A stretch of DNA of 64,000 bases from Streptomyces sp. NBC_01723 (GTDB lineage Bacteria; Actinomycetota; Actinomycetes; Streptomycetales; Streptomycetaceae), in contig NZ_CP109171.1 of NCBI RefSeq assembly GCF_036246005.1, forward strand, positions 7,056,001-7,120,000, in the 5' to 3' direction. The position numbers and the translations under genes are program-made. Below the pieces are notes generated by a model. That model was not told the DNA's origin and searched no databases. It was given only the letters and a program-made list of their open reading frames with translations. Each line of letters opens with the position of its first letter. Position 1 is the first letter of the stretch. Shown in pieces: positions 55,951-64,000 of this stretch.

Positions 55951-56275
55951 GGAACTCCATTGCACCTCGTCGAGCACGCGGCCGCCCTCCACATCGACAT
56001 GGAAATCACCGGACACGAGCCCGGGACCAGGGGCTTCACCCCGATCCCAAAGCGGTGGGCGGTGGAACGAACCTACGGCTGGCCCATGCTCCACCGGCGC
56101 CTCGCCCGCGACTACGAGCCCCTTCCAGCCCGCTCCGAGGCCATGGTCCACCTCGCCATGACCGACCTCATGGCCCGCCGCCTCACCGGCGAGAACACCA
56201 TCTCCTGAAACGCGACCCGACACTGCAGACCAACCACCAGATTCCGGGATGAAACAACGGGAGAAAACGACCTTT
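55951..56275 (+). pseudogene. IS5-family transposase remnant B (3' end)
   Basis: Plus-strand frame LHLVEHAAALHIDMEITGHE, FTPIPKRWAVERTYGWPMLH, RRLARDYEPLPARSEAMVHL, then ARRLTGENTIS and a stop at ~56208, followed by an end sequence (GGATGAAACAACGGGAGAAA) shared with remnant A. It is ~85% identical to remnant A by eye. Everything 5' of the second catalytic Asp is missing. Confidence 0.85.
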
Positions 56276-56391
56276 TAGGGCTTGACCTGTATAAACGCCC
56301 TCTCGGACCCCAAAGGTCCAGAACCGGCTCACAGTGCAAGCGCCACGGACAAGGGAGGGGTGGTTGTCTGTGTTCTGGAGGCGGGGCAGGC

Positions 56392-57852
56392 TCAGCGCCT
56401 CTGTCTCTTGGCCGGTTGAGGCGCCGTCGGGTACCCGAAAGCCAGCGGTGCCGCTTGGGAGGGGCCCGGCTGGTGACCGGCCTGGGGACTGGAGAACTGA
56501 CCGGAACCGGCCGCGGACACCAGATATCTCCCCACTGGGTTCTGCGCCTCGTCCGAGGCAGGCAGAACTCCCGGCAGCGGCACAGCGGCCCCGCTCCAAG
56601 ACTGTGCAGCCCCCGCACCGGGCAGCCCCAGCCCGGGCTGCACACCGCCAGCAACCACACCGGACAAGAAGTCCCGCTGCCGCGGTACCGCCGGGTCGAT
56701 GTAGTAACCCGCCCTGTTCGGCCGTGGCTTCAGGGGGATCTGCGCATCCGCCAGCACCTTCCCCTCCGCTTCACTGACCACCCTCGCAGGGTCGAGGAGA
56801 TGATGCATCCGTTGCCGGGCTGCTTTCTCCCACTCGGGCGCGTCCTTCCTGGCTGTCGTGGGGAGGTGGCCGAGGGGGACCTGGGCGGGGTGTTCCGGCT
56901 CGCGGGTCAGGCCGTACAGCCGTGCGATCCCCGTGGCGTTGCTGACATGCGCAGCCGCCCTGGTGTCGTCACTGTGCCGCGGCACCCCCGGGTCGATGTG
57001 GTAACCCCCCTGCGGCCGTGGCTTCAGGGGAATCTGCGCATCCGCCAGCACCTTCCCCTCCGCTTCACTGACCACCTTGGCAGGGTCGAGGAGGTTATGC
57101 ATCCGCTTCCGGGCTGCTTTCTCCCACGCGGGCGCGTCCTTCCTGGTCCGCTTGGGGAGGTGGCCGCGGGGGACCTGGGCGGGGTGTTCCGGCTCGCGGG
57201 TCAGGCCGTACAGCCGTGCAATCCCCGTGGCGTGGCTGACATGCGCAGCCGCCCTGGTGTCGTCACCGTGCCGCGCTACCGCCGGGTCGATGTGGTAACC
57301 CGCTCCCTGCGGCCGTGGCTTCAGGGGGATCTGCGCATCCGCCAGCACCATCCTCTCCGCTTCACTGGCCACCCTCGCAGGGTCGAGGAGATCATGCATC
57401 CGCTGCTGGGCTGCTTTCTCCCACGCGGGCGCGTCCTTCCTCCGCATGGGGAGGTGGCCGAGGGGGGCCTGGGCGGGGTATTCCGGCTCGCGGGTCAGGC
57501 CGTACAGCCGTGCGATCCCCGTGGCGTTGCTGACATGCGCAGCCGCCCTGGTGTCCTCACTGTGCCGCGCTACCGCCCGGTCGATGTGGTAACCCGCCCT
57601 GTTCGGCCGTGGCTTCAGGGGGATCTGCGCATCCGCCAGCACCATCCCCTCCGCTTCACTGACCACATTCTCGGGTTTGAGGAGATTATGCATCCGCTTC
57701 CGGGCTGCTTTCTCCCACGCGGGCGCGTCCTTCCTGGTCCGCTTGGGGAGGTGGCCGCGGGGGACCTGGGCGGGGTGCTCCGGCTCGCCGCTCAGGCCGT
57801 ACAACCGGGCCATCCCCAGAGCGTGCCCTTGAAGGGGAGCCTGCTGATCCAT
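56392..57852 (-). CDS. Unrecognised protein of four ~98-residue tandem repeats
   Basis: 486 residues; ATG 57852 follows a strong GGAGG at 6 bases (an upstream ATG 57864 is less likely). Residues 13-~394 are four tandem units of 98-99 residues, each running GIARLYGLTREPEHPAQVP, GHLP, RKDAPAWEKAARKRMHNLLD, PAKVVSEAEGKVLADAQIPL, KPRP, GYHIDPAV and DTRAAAHVSNAT; the fourth is truncated at its end. The last ~90 residues are Gly/Ala/Pro/Gln-rich, ending PQPAKRQRR, a basic tail. No signal peptide or membrane segment. The units are ~85-95% identical, so duplication was recent or is maintained. The opposite strand is also open, but this strand has the ribosome site and protein-like composition. Confidence 0.65.
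   Translation of the reverse strand: MDQQAPLQGHALGMARLYGLSGEPEHPAQVPRGHLPKRTRKDAPAWEKAARKRMHNLLKPENVVSEAEGMVLADAQIPLKPRPNRAGYHIDRAVARHSEDTRAAAHVSNATGIARLYGLTREPEYPAQAPLGHLPMRRKDAPAWEKAAQQRMHDLLDPARVASEAERMVLADAQIPLKPRPQGAGYHIDPAVARHGDDTRAAAHVSHATGIARLYGLTREPEHPAQVPRGHLPKRTRKDAPAWEKAARKRMHNLLDPAKVVSEAEGKVLADAQIPLKPRPQGGYHIDPGVPRHSDDTRAAAHVSNATGIARLYGLTREPEHPAQVPLGHLPTTARKDAPEWEKAARQRMHHLLDPARVVSEAEGKVLADAQIPLKPRPNRAGYYIDPAVPRQRDFLSGVVAGGVQPGLGLPGAGAAQSWSGAAVPLPGVLPASDEAQNPVGRYLVSAAGSGQFSSPQAGHQPGPSQAAPLAFGYPTAPQPAKRQRR
56671..56931 (-). repeat. Tandem repeat unit 4, partial (residues 308-394)
   Basis: Begins GIARLYGLTREPEHPAQVPL. It diverges after YYIDPAVPRQRD, where the Gly/Ala/Pro-rich tail starts. 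Confidence 0.75.
56932..57225 (-). repeat. Tandem repeat unit 3 (residues 210-307)
   Basis: 98 residues; its GHLPKRTRKDAPAWEKAARK segment is identical to unit 1. One codon shorter at KPRPQGGYHIDPG. Confidence 0.8.
57226..57519 (-). repeat. Tandem repeat unit 2 (residues 112-209)
   Basis: 98 residues, beginning GIARLYGLTREPEYPAQAPL; one codon shorter than unit 1 near LPMRRKDAPAWEKAAQQRMH. Confidence 0.8.
57520..57816 (-). repeat. Tandem repeat unit 1 (residues 13-111)
   Basis: First unit, 99 residues, beginning GMARLYGLSGEPEHPAQVPR. It has the most substitutions (Met for Ile, KPEN for DPAK), as is common for outer units of an array. Confidence 0.8.
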
Positions 57853-57976
57853 GACATCCTCCATACGCAAACCGCCGACAACACCCCCCTCAACGCAGCA
57901 CACCGCCCAACGGTTCAACACTCGCCTGCCCTAAGAGTGTCCCGTAACTGCTGGTCACGGGTGAGATGATCTTGGT

Positions 57977-58744
57977 GTGGTTGGTGTGATCACGGCGTCA
58001 GAGCCGTCTTGGATACGTCCGTTCACCGGGCTGAGCCCGCACTCCTTCGGCAAGTTGGTGACCGCGGTGCAGCGCGAGAGCTCAGCCGAACCACGGACGG
58101 GTCGTCCGTGGGGCCTGTCGCTTGAAGACCGTATTCTCCTGGTCGCGGCCTACTGGCGAACCACCTTGACCATGCGCCAACTGGCCCTGCTGTTCGGGGT
58201 TTCGAAGTCGGCGACCGACCGGATCATCGACCACATCGGCCCTCTGCTGGCCTTGCCGCCCCGACGCCGGTTCGCGAGGGGCACGGTGCTGATCGTGGAC
58301 GGGACGTTGGTGCCCACCCGAGACCATGCGGTGGCCGAGCAGTCGAAGAACTATCGGTACTCCACCAATCACCAAGTGGTAATCGATGCCGACACCCGCC
58401 TGGTCGTTGTGGTCGGTCGGCCGCTGCCGGGCAACCGGAACGACTGCAAGGCGTGGGAGGAATCGGGGGCCAAGGCAGCGGTCGGCCGGACGACCGTGAT
58501 AGCTGATGGCGGCTATCCAGGGACCGGATTGATCATGCCTCACCGCCGCACCCAGGGCGAGGAACTACCCGGCTGGAAGCGGGAGCACAACCGCTCACAC
58601 AAGCAGGTCCGTGCGCGAGTGGAGCACGTCTTTGCCCGGATGAAGACCTGGAAAATCCTCCGCGACTGCAGGCTCAAGGGCGACGGTGTCCACCACGCCG
58701 TGCGCGGCATCGCCCGGCTGCACAATCTCAACCTTGCTGAATAG
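57977..58744 (+). CDS. IS5-group (DDE_Tnp_4) transposase, intact
   Basis: 255 residues from GTG 57977. HTH region ILLVAAYWRTTLTMRQLALL and FGVSKSATDRIIDHIGPLLA. DDE domain GTVLIVDGTLVPTRDHAVAE (first Asp), NYRYSTNHQVVIDADTRLVV, TVIADGGYPGTGLIMPHRR (second Asp) and RARVEHVFARMKTWKILRDC (Glu). In one frame and complete. Terminal repeats could not be identified with confidence. Confidence 0.92.
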   Translation: MVGVITASEPSWIRPFTGLSPHSFGKLVTAVQRESSAEPRTGRPWGLSLEDRILLVAAYWRTTLTMRQLALLFGVSKSATDRIIDHIGPLLALPPRRRFARGTVLIVDGTLVPTRDHAVAEQSKNYRYSTNHQVVIDADTRLVVVVGRPLPGNRNDCKAWEESGAKAAVGRTTVIADGGYPGTGLIMPHRRTQGEELPGWKREHNRSHKQVRARVEHVFARMKTWKILRDCRLKGDGVHHAVRGIARLHNLNLAE

Positions 58745-58771
58745 GGCCATGGCCGAACTCAGGCAGGTCCC

Positions 58772-59419
58772 TCACCCGCGTCCGCCAGCGGGATGCGGCG
58801 TGTGCCGCGGCCACTGCCCGCCCACCTGTTCCACCACAGCGGCCCGGAACGCTTCCAAAAGGACGCACCCTGGATACGTCCCAAACGCTCCGTACTTCCA
58901 GCGGTAGTAGCACGACCAGTAGCTCACCACGCGCCGCTCCGTGCGGGCGAAGAAGGCCGGATTCCGAGCGATGAACTCCCCGTAGAGTCGGCGCTGGGCC
59001 GAGCCTGGGATGGCGAGTCCTGGAAGACCCCGGCCGATCGCCTCGATGATCTCCAGCACGTATTCGCCGGCCAACTGCACCACGAACGGCACTACCCACG
59101 GCTCGCCCGACGCCACAATCTGCTCAAGGTGCCGCTGACGGACCTGGCCATCACTGTGCCGGGAGTACAGGCAGTGCAAAATTACCTGCTGAGTCCCGGC
59201 CAGGGGTGGCCGCTCCGAATCGGCGCTCGGCTCCTCGTTGTAGATGCGCGACGGGATGGCGACGGTCTCGCCCTGCACCTCGACCTCGAATGGCATCGTC
59301 GGTGCGAGCCTGGCCTCCGGCATGACCGCCAGGACGCTCTGCACGTCACCGGAAAGACGGGTCGGAAACGCTGCCTCCAGAGCATAGGCGACGTTCGACG
59401 GATCCCGAGGCAGCTGCAC
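58772..59419 (-). CDS. Hypothetical protein
   Basis: 215 residues from GTG 59419. Segments: MQLPRDPSNVAYALEAAFPT, FEVEVQGETVAIPSRIYNEE, QVILHCLYSRHSDGQVRQRH, PWVVPFVVQLAGEYVLEIIE, RRLYGEFIARNPAFFARTER and SYWSCYYRWKYGAFGTYPGC. Soluble and well-formed with good codon bias, so real. It begins with no clear ribosome site. The helical middle and the Arg/Tyr/Trp-rich end suggest a regulatory or HEAT-like helical protein, but I do not recognise it. Confidence 0.65.
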   Translation of the reverse strand: MQLPRDPSNVAYALEAAFPTRLSGDVQSVLAVMPEARLAPTMPFEVEVQGETVAIPSRIYNEEPSADSERPPLAGTQQVILHCLYSRHSDGQVRQRHLEQIVASGEPWVVPFVVQLAGEYVLEIIEAIGRGLPGLAIPGSAQRRLYGEFIARNPAFFARTERRVVSYWSCYYRWKYGAFGTYPGCVLLEAFRAAVVEQVGGQWPRHTPHPAGGRG

Positions 59420-59513
59420 AGCAGGAGGATAGGCGCCGAACCTCTCGGTCTCGCAACCGCCCGCCTCAACGTTGCGGGACAGCCTTTAGCTACTAGCACG
59501 TGATCTCGCCGCC

Positions 59514-60559
59514 GTGATCAAACACTTCCGGCAGTACACGGGAGCCAGCCAGACGACCGTGGGCAGCCCTCTTCCTCGTGCACGCACGTCTCGTCCGATC
59601 CGCTGTTGCCAGCGGCCGGCGCCATGACCTGGGCACCGGCCGCCAGCGCCGACCTCCTCGGCCTCCGCCGCTCCCGCCGAGACCCCGGCCCCGGACGCGG
59701 GCAGCGTCGAGATCACAACCCAGGACACAGCCGGAGACGCCCTGCCCAGTGCCGCGTTCCGGCTGCTCGACTCGGCCGACCAGAAAGCCGGACGCCAACA
59801 GAGCGACGCCCGAGGGAAGGTGGTCTTTCCCGACCTTGGGCCCGGCATCTACCGGCTCAAGCAGACGGCCTCCGGCAGCCCGCTCCATGAGGTCGTCACC
59901 GATCAGGACTTCATCGTCACCCCGGGCGCGACCACCCGGCTGACGATCACCGACCGTTCAAGGCGGTCAAGGTCCTCCTGCAGGCCGAGGACGACAAGAC
60001 CGGAAAGTTCCTGCCCGGCGCGACCGTGAACATCGGCACCGGCACTTCCACGCTGCTCACCCTGACCACCGGAGCCAATGGCACGGCCACCGGAGAGCTG
60101 CCCATGTCGAGCCGGAAGGCCCAGTTCTGGGCCAAGCAGATCAAGCCCCCGCCGGCTACGACTTGTACAAGCCGACCAGCACGTTCGCTGCGGGCCCGGG
60201 TGCCCCGGTCACCGTCACCAACACCAACACTGCGCCGATCCGACGCCCAGCCCCTCACAGAAGCTCACGCACCAGCCCCCGACGCGCCACCCGGACCGAG
60301 CACGCCGAGCAAGGGACACGGCGAATCCACTCCCGCCGCTGAGGGCAGCGGCTCTACGGTGGCCGATCCCTTCCCCGACGGCACCGGGACGCCGGTCGGC
60401 GACACCACGTCCAAATTGCCAACGGGCACCCTCGCCCGCACCGGCGCCATACCGGGGCTGATCGGAGGTGCGGTAGTGCTGATCGCGGTAGGCGGAGCCG
60501 CCCTCGCCGTGACACGCCGCAGGGCCACGATCAAGTCCACCGACGACATCGAGAGCTGA
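59514..60559 (+). pseudogene. Surface protein with SpaA-like fold and LAxTG sorting signal, frameshifted
   Basis: Pieces in several frames rebuild one protein. A start GTG 59514 (IKHFRQYTGASQTTVGS) leads to a degraded signal region. Then VEITTQDTAGDALPSAAFRL, VVFPDLGPGIYRLKQTASGS and FIVTPGATTRLTIT form a SpaA/prealbumin-like domain, followed by KVLLQAEDDKTGKFLPGATV, GYDLYKPTSTFAAGPGA and a Pro/Thr-rich stalk. The C-terminus LARTGAIPGLIGGAVVLIAV plus RRR is a class E sortase (LAxTG) wall-sorting signal. At least four frame breaks (near 59560, 59955, 60150 and 60235), so it is not expressed as one protein. Confidence 0.75.
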
Positions 60560-60574
60560 CCCACCTGCCCGACG

Positions 60575-60617
60575 CCGCGAAGCCCCTGGAGTGCACAGCA
60601 CTCCAGGGGCTTCGCGG
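60575..60617. terminator. Strong bidirectional hairpin
   Basis: A perfect 19-bp stem (CCGCGAAGCCCCTGGAGTG with its complement) around the 5-base loop CACAG, 15 bases after the surface-protein stop. It also lies downstream of the convergent FAD gene, so it can end transcription from both sides. Confidence 0.9.
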
Positions 60618-60790
60618 GGTTCCTGGCGCAGCCGGGCGTCAGGGGCCGAGAGCGTGGCAGGAGTCGTTCGCTCATCCGAGTGCCTTCGGCTGCTCCTGCA
60701 GTCAGGCCGGCGGCGGGTTGATCAGGGTGGACCTCCGCGTCGACCGACCGTGCGGCAGCTGCCCACGACCGCGCCAAGCCCGGATCGCGT

Positions 60791-61960
60791 CTACGCCGAA
60801 GCCGAAGTCCAGATTGCGTCGACGGCCTTGTCCCGCACGTCGATGAACTCGGCGAGCCCTCCAAGCGGGTCCGGGTGGTGGGCCAGGTGGTGCGCCAGCA
60901 AGGAGGCCTGCTCGACAGCCGACCATACGCCCTGGCCATGGATCGGATTGAAACAGGCAACCGAGTCCCCGATATCGAGGAGCCTGGCGGGAAGCCCTCG
61001 CTCCGGCGTCACCCTCCGTACGCTCTGGGCGTAGTGGAAATTCACCGTCTCGCCGACGGCGTTGCCTTCCACCGCCTCCTGGAAGACGACCGGGAGTTCC
61101 GCACAGATGTCCCGTACGTCCCGATGCGAGATTCTCACCCCGCTGTATTTCCCGATCACGACGACCTGCCACAGACTGTCTTCCACGGCGTAGGCGGCCA
61201 CGGCTTCCAACGCCCCGTTCTTTCCGGGAAAAACGAGCCCATCGGACCTCTTGGGCGGGTACGGACGTCCGGTGGGGAACTGGTCTAGGGCACAGGTAAT
61301 GTCCGGTACTCCCGTCCGGCCGAACAACGCAGTCGTGTAGTCGATCCCCACCGGAACGCGCTCTGTGTCAAAAACGCCGAGGCCTGCTTCCTCCAGCCAA
61401 GCCGCCATACGGCTTCCCTTTCCCATGGAGTCCACCACGAGATCGACGGCGAGGGACCGCTGGTCAGCCCAGCCGTGGTAGGTGCGAGGACGATAGGTCA
61501 CGGCCTGGACGGCGCCGTCCAGGCACTTGATTCCCGAGACCTGAGCCTGCAGCGTGCGGACGTTCGCGAGGCATGCGACACGGCGCCGCAGTTCGTTCTC
61601 CAGTAGAGGTCGGGTTGCCATGAGCATCGTCACCGCGGGGAAATCAACCGGTGACCCTTCTGTGAAGAGGTAGTGATGGCCCGGCGGTGCCGACAGCGCG
61701 CCGAGGTCGAGCACGTCGTCAGCGAACCCCGGGAACCAGCCGTCGAGCGGCCGCAGCGCCTGGGGCTGCACAAAGTGTCCGTGCTGGCCGTGCGGAACGG
61801 ATGGGCGGGACTCCGCCGCACTTGGGGGCGCGTCACGCTCCAGCACTACGACCTGCCCGGCGTGATCCGATAGGACACGAGCGGCAAGCAGGCCGGCCAG
61901 GCTTCCGCCGAGGATGCATACAGTTCCCAGAGGGCTTCGCGCCCTCCTGACGTGCGTCAT
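60791..61960 (-). CDS. FAD-dependent oxidoreductase/monooxygenase-like protein
   Basis: 389 residues from ATG 61960. N-terminal FAD-binding motif VCILGGSLAGLLAARVLSDH, VVVLERDAPP, SVPHGQHGHFVQPQALRPLD, and the second FAD motif LLDIGDSVACFNPIHGQGVW. This is the class of group A flavin monooxygenases and geranylgeranyl-reductase-like enzymes. It ends at AVDAIWTSASA, somewhat shorter than typical relatives, so the last C-terminal part may be lost. Substrate unknown. No neighbours suggest a pathway. Confidence 0.85.
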   Translation of the reverse strand: MTHVRRARSPLGTVCILGGSLAGLLAARVLSDHAGQVVVLERDAPPSAAESRPSVPHGQHGHFVQPQALRPLDGWFPGFADDVLDLGALSAPPGHHYLFTEGSPVDFPAVTMLMATRPLLENELRRRVACLANVRTLQAQVSGIKCLDGAVQAVTYRPRTYHGWADQRSLAVDLVVDSMGKGSRMAAWLEEAGLGVFDTERVPVGIDYTTALFGRTGVPDITCALDQFPTGRPYPPKRSDGLVFPGKNGALEAVAAYAVEDSLWQVVVIGKYSGVRISHRDVRDICAELPVVFQEAVEGNAVGETVNFHYAQSVRRVTPERGLPARLLDIGDSVACFNPIHGQGVWSAVEQASLLAHHLAHHPDPLGGLAEFIDVRDKAVDAIWTSASA

Positions 61961-62370
61961 GCTCCAGCCAATCACGCTGACTATCGAATATGAAGGCACC
62001 GAACGCCGAGAAGAGACCCTTTCCTTCAAGATCCTGGCCTTATGGCGCGATTCGGTCCGCACATCACGGCCGTCGACCCCCCGATTCGGTGACCTACGTC
62101 ATTGTAACGGGCGTTCAATCTATGGCGTCGCGAGTTTCAGGAACTCGTCGCGCAGAGCCCGCCTTGGTCTCTGCCTGGCGGGCTCGGAGCTGAGCGCCCT
62201 GCTTCGCCCGATCGTGGCCGTTCTGAAGAAGGCCAGTCTCTGTCAGGTAGGTGTAACGTTTTACGCCAGAGGATGGTTCAACGGTGGTGGACCAGGCGGG
62301 CGGCAGTCAGAGGGATGACGGTCCCTGCCGGATGGGTGTCAGCATGGGCGATCAGCGGCTCATGGTTACT
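61961..62370. other. No gene upstream of the FAD gene
   Basis: About 400 bases with no supported coding region. The first part should contain the FAD-gene promoter. An AT-richer patch, ATCGAATATGAAGG (about 61982-61996), lies just upstream of that start on the minus strand. Confidence 0.35.
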
Positions 62371-62713
62371 TGAACCGCTCCGGGATCGGTGGAGGCTCTA
62401 TGCGTTGGCTCCAGCCGCCGGTTGGGGCTGGTGTTGAGCGTAGTAGTTGGTCTGGTGCTCGTGGGGCGGGATGTCTCTGATCGCTGTGTGGAGGCGCTGG
62501 TTGTTGAACCAGTCGACCCATTCCGCAGTGGCGAGTTCGACGTCGGCAAGGCTGTGCCAGGGCCGACGGGGCTTGATCAACTCCGTCTTGTAGAGGCCGA
62601 TCTGGGATTCCATGAGCGCGTTGTCCAGGGCGTTGCCGACGGTGCCGATCGAGGCGTCGATGCCGGCGTCGAGGAGGTGGGCGGTGAAGGCGATCGAGGT
62701 GTACTGGGTGAGT
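62371..62713 (-). pseudogene. IS3-family OrfB C-terminal remnant
   Basis: Minus-strand frame QYTSIAFTAHLLDAGIDASI, NALDNALMESQIGLYKTELI (Glu), HSLADVELATAEWVDWFNNQ and HEHQTNYYAQ, then a stop at 62398. The terminal repeat TGAACCGCTCCGGGATCGG starts at 62371 and resembles that of the IS3 at 36888. The 5' two-thirds is missing, cut at the IS30 fragment. Confidence 0.85.
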
Positions 62714-63397
62714 TCAACCGGTCGATGCAACACCGGGTTGTTGAAGTGAGCGTAGTTGCTCTTCGAAGACTTCGGCGGGGGTCTTCCAGCCGAGGGTCTT
62801 GCGGGGCCGGTTGTTGAGTGCGTATGCGACGGCTTCGGGGTCTTCGGCGGACCACCGGGACAGGTCTGTGTCTTTCGGGAAATACTGTCGCAGCAGCCCG
62901 TTGGTGTTCTCGTTCGCCGGTCGCTGCCAGGGCGAGTGTGGGTCAGCGAAGAACACCCTGGTCCCGCTCTCCATGGCGAACTGGGCGTGGCCGGAGGGCT
63001 CCTTCCCGCGGTCCCAGGTGAGGGTCTTGCGTAGTTGCTCGGGCACCTTGGTCATCGCTTCCGTCAGCGCCGCGTTCATCGCCGTGGCCCCGTATCCGCC
63101 GAGCGATGGTCCGTTCTTGACGTACGGTTTCTCGCCCCAGCCGTCCAGCCGTGGGAGATGGACCAGGAGCGTGGACCTGCTGCTGCGCTCGACGAGCGTG
63201 CCGATCGCGGACCTACCCGTCCCGATGATCAGGTCACCCTGCCCAATGGCCTGGGACAGCACGGTCGTCGGCCTCGGCCGGGCGCTCGCTGAGAACGACG
63301 TCAGCAGTGACGTGGCCCTGCGGCTTGTTCCGGGACCGCGCCCTTGGCGCCCGCAGTGCACGGCCCGTGCGCAAGCACGTGACCAGCTCGCGCTTAA
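62714..63397 (-). pseudogene. IS30-family transposase remnant, frameshifted
   Basis: Minus strand: an N-part in one frame (KPQGHVTADVVLSERPAEAD, DRAVPGHWAG) and the catalytic part in the next (GDLIIGTGRSAIGTLVERSS, LTWDRGKEPSGHAQFAM, FADPHSPWQRPANENTNGLL, RQYFPKDTDLS), ending LNNRPRKTLGWKTPAEVFEE and a stop at 62714. A one-base insertion near 63240 turns the usual WEGD into a frameshift. The 5' end is cut by the IS5 insertion at 63398. Confidence 0.88.
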
Positions 63398-64000
63398 TTG
63401 GCTCTAACAAAAGCTGCTGATCATGAGGCTGTCGGCCTCTCTGCTCGTATGTCTGGGCATGGGAAACCGTCAGTCGCGGCCGTGGATCGTGTCGGATGAA
63501 CTGTGGACGCTGGTCGAGCCGTTGTTGCCGAAGCCGGGTCCGAAGAAGGCCGAGGGCAGACCGCGGGTGCCGGACCGCCAGGCCCTGTGCGGGATCCTCT
63601 TCGTCCTGCACACCGGTATCCAGTGGGAGTACCTGCCCCAGGAACTCGGCTTCGGCTCGGGCATGACCTGCTGGCGGCGCCTGGCGGCCTGGAACGAGGC
63701 CGGCGTCTGGGACCAGCTCCACCAGCTGCTGCTGAACGAGCTGCGGTCGAAGGACCGGCTGGACTGGGAGCGGGCGGTGATCGACTCCTCGCACGTGCGG
63801 GCCGCCCAACGGGGCCCAAAGCGGACCGAGCCCGGCCGGCCGCGCACGCCCGGGCAGCAAGCACCACCTCATCGTCGACGGCCAGGGCATCCCGCTCGCG
63901 GTGTCCCTGACCGGCGGCAACCGCAACGACGTCACCCAACTCGAGCCGCTGCTCGACAAGATTCCCGCCGTCGCGGGCCAGGTCGGCAGACCCCGCCGAC
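63398..64000 (+). mobile_element. IS5-family (IS427-like) element, copy 2 (cut by window end)
   Basis: Begins TTGGCTCTAACAAAAGC with TAA immediately before it and matches 28602-29204 at all but five positions, in the same orientation. The transposase OrfA starts at ATG 63459 (MGNRQSRPWIVSDELW) and the window ends within OrfB. It is inserted into an IS30 remnant. Confidence 0.93.

Noticed and set aside
56671..57816. Possible CRISPR or satellite array
   Set aside because: The repeat period is ~294 bp with no spacers and codon-phased differences; it is intragenic duplication, not a CRISPR array.
56416..57969. Plus-strand 517-codon frame through the tandem repeats
   Set aside because: Also open because the repeats keep both frames open, but it lacks a ribosome site. 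The minus frame has GGAGG, a helix-forming composition and codon-length indels consistent with that strand.
60591..61034. Plus-strand frame convergent to the FAD gene
   Set aside because: It starts inside the terminator hairpin and runs antisense to the FAD gene; no motif.
1..64000. tRNA or rRNA genes and attachment sites
   Set aside because: I looked for T-loop-like GGTTCGA(A/G)TCC and long conserved rRNA stretches on both strands and saw none; a tRNA-search program would be needed to exclude one completely.

Overview
The window is high-GC actinobacterial DNA, most likely Streptomyces. The signs are GTG/TTG starts, GC-rich third codon positions, a modular type I polyketide synthase, an OmpR-type two-component system and transposases of the types usual in that genus. 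It reads as an accessory region, such as a chromosome arm or large plasmid. Insertion-sequence (IS) material fills a large part of it, and many genes are truncated, frameshifted or split.

Layout. (1) 1-5.4 kb: the end of a type I PKS cluster, with an ACP end, a KS-AT protein whose AT has decayed, a crotonyl-CoA carboxylase/reductase and a broken quinone oxidoreductase. (2) 5.4-9.1 kb: a carboxylesterase, an intact IS630 inserted at its stop codon, and a thioesterase. (3) 9.33-20.03 kb: a Tn3-family transposon with 50-bp terminal inverted repeats. Its cargo is a MacB/FtsX-type ABC exporter operon with a lipoprotein, divergent from a two-component system; a serine resolvase lies at its right end. 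(4) 20-28 kb: ISL3 remnants, an alpha/beta hydrolase, a LAL-family LuxR regulator, and an aldehyde dehydrogenase split by an IS3 element. (5) 28.4-33.2 kb: an IS scrapyard (IS5, IS630, IS701, IS21). (6) 33.27-36.73 kb: an intact carboxylic acid reductase. (7) 36.9-42.3 kb: nested and abutting IS3/IS110, IS1380 and IS5. (8) 42.3-47.3 kb: an XRE regulator with a divergent short-chain dehydrogenase, a DNA-ligase fragment, and a DprA-like/ComF-like two-gene operon. (9) 47.3-56.3 kb: an IS630 with a mutated catalytic Asp, a Pro/Tyr-motif protein, an amidase, and more IS and pseudogene remnants. (10) 56.4-57.85 kb: an unrecognised protein built from four near-identical ~98-residue repeats. (11) 58-64 kb: an IS5-type transposase, a hypothetical gene, a broken LAxTG surface protein, an FAD oxidoreductase, IS3 and IS30 fragments, and a second copy of the 28.6-kb IS5.

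How the genes work together. Few functional groups survive: the PKS/CCR pair (an unusual extender unit), the transposon-borne sensor/regulator plus exporter (probably export of, or resistance to, an envelope-active compound), the XRE regulator with its dehydrogenase, and the DprA/ComF pair. The best candidates for undescribed biology are the exporter/two-component transposon with its shared operator-like motif, the tandem-repeat protein, and the DprA-phosphoribosyltransferase operon. All family names come from reading motifs by eye; no database search was run.
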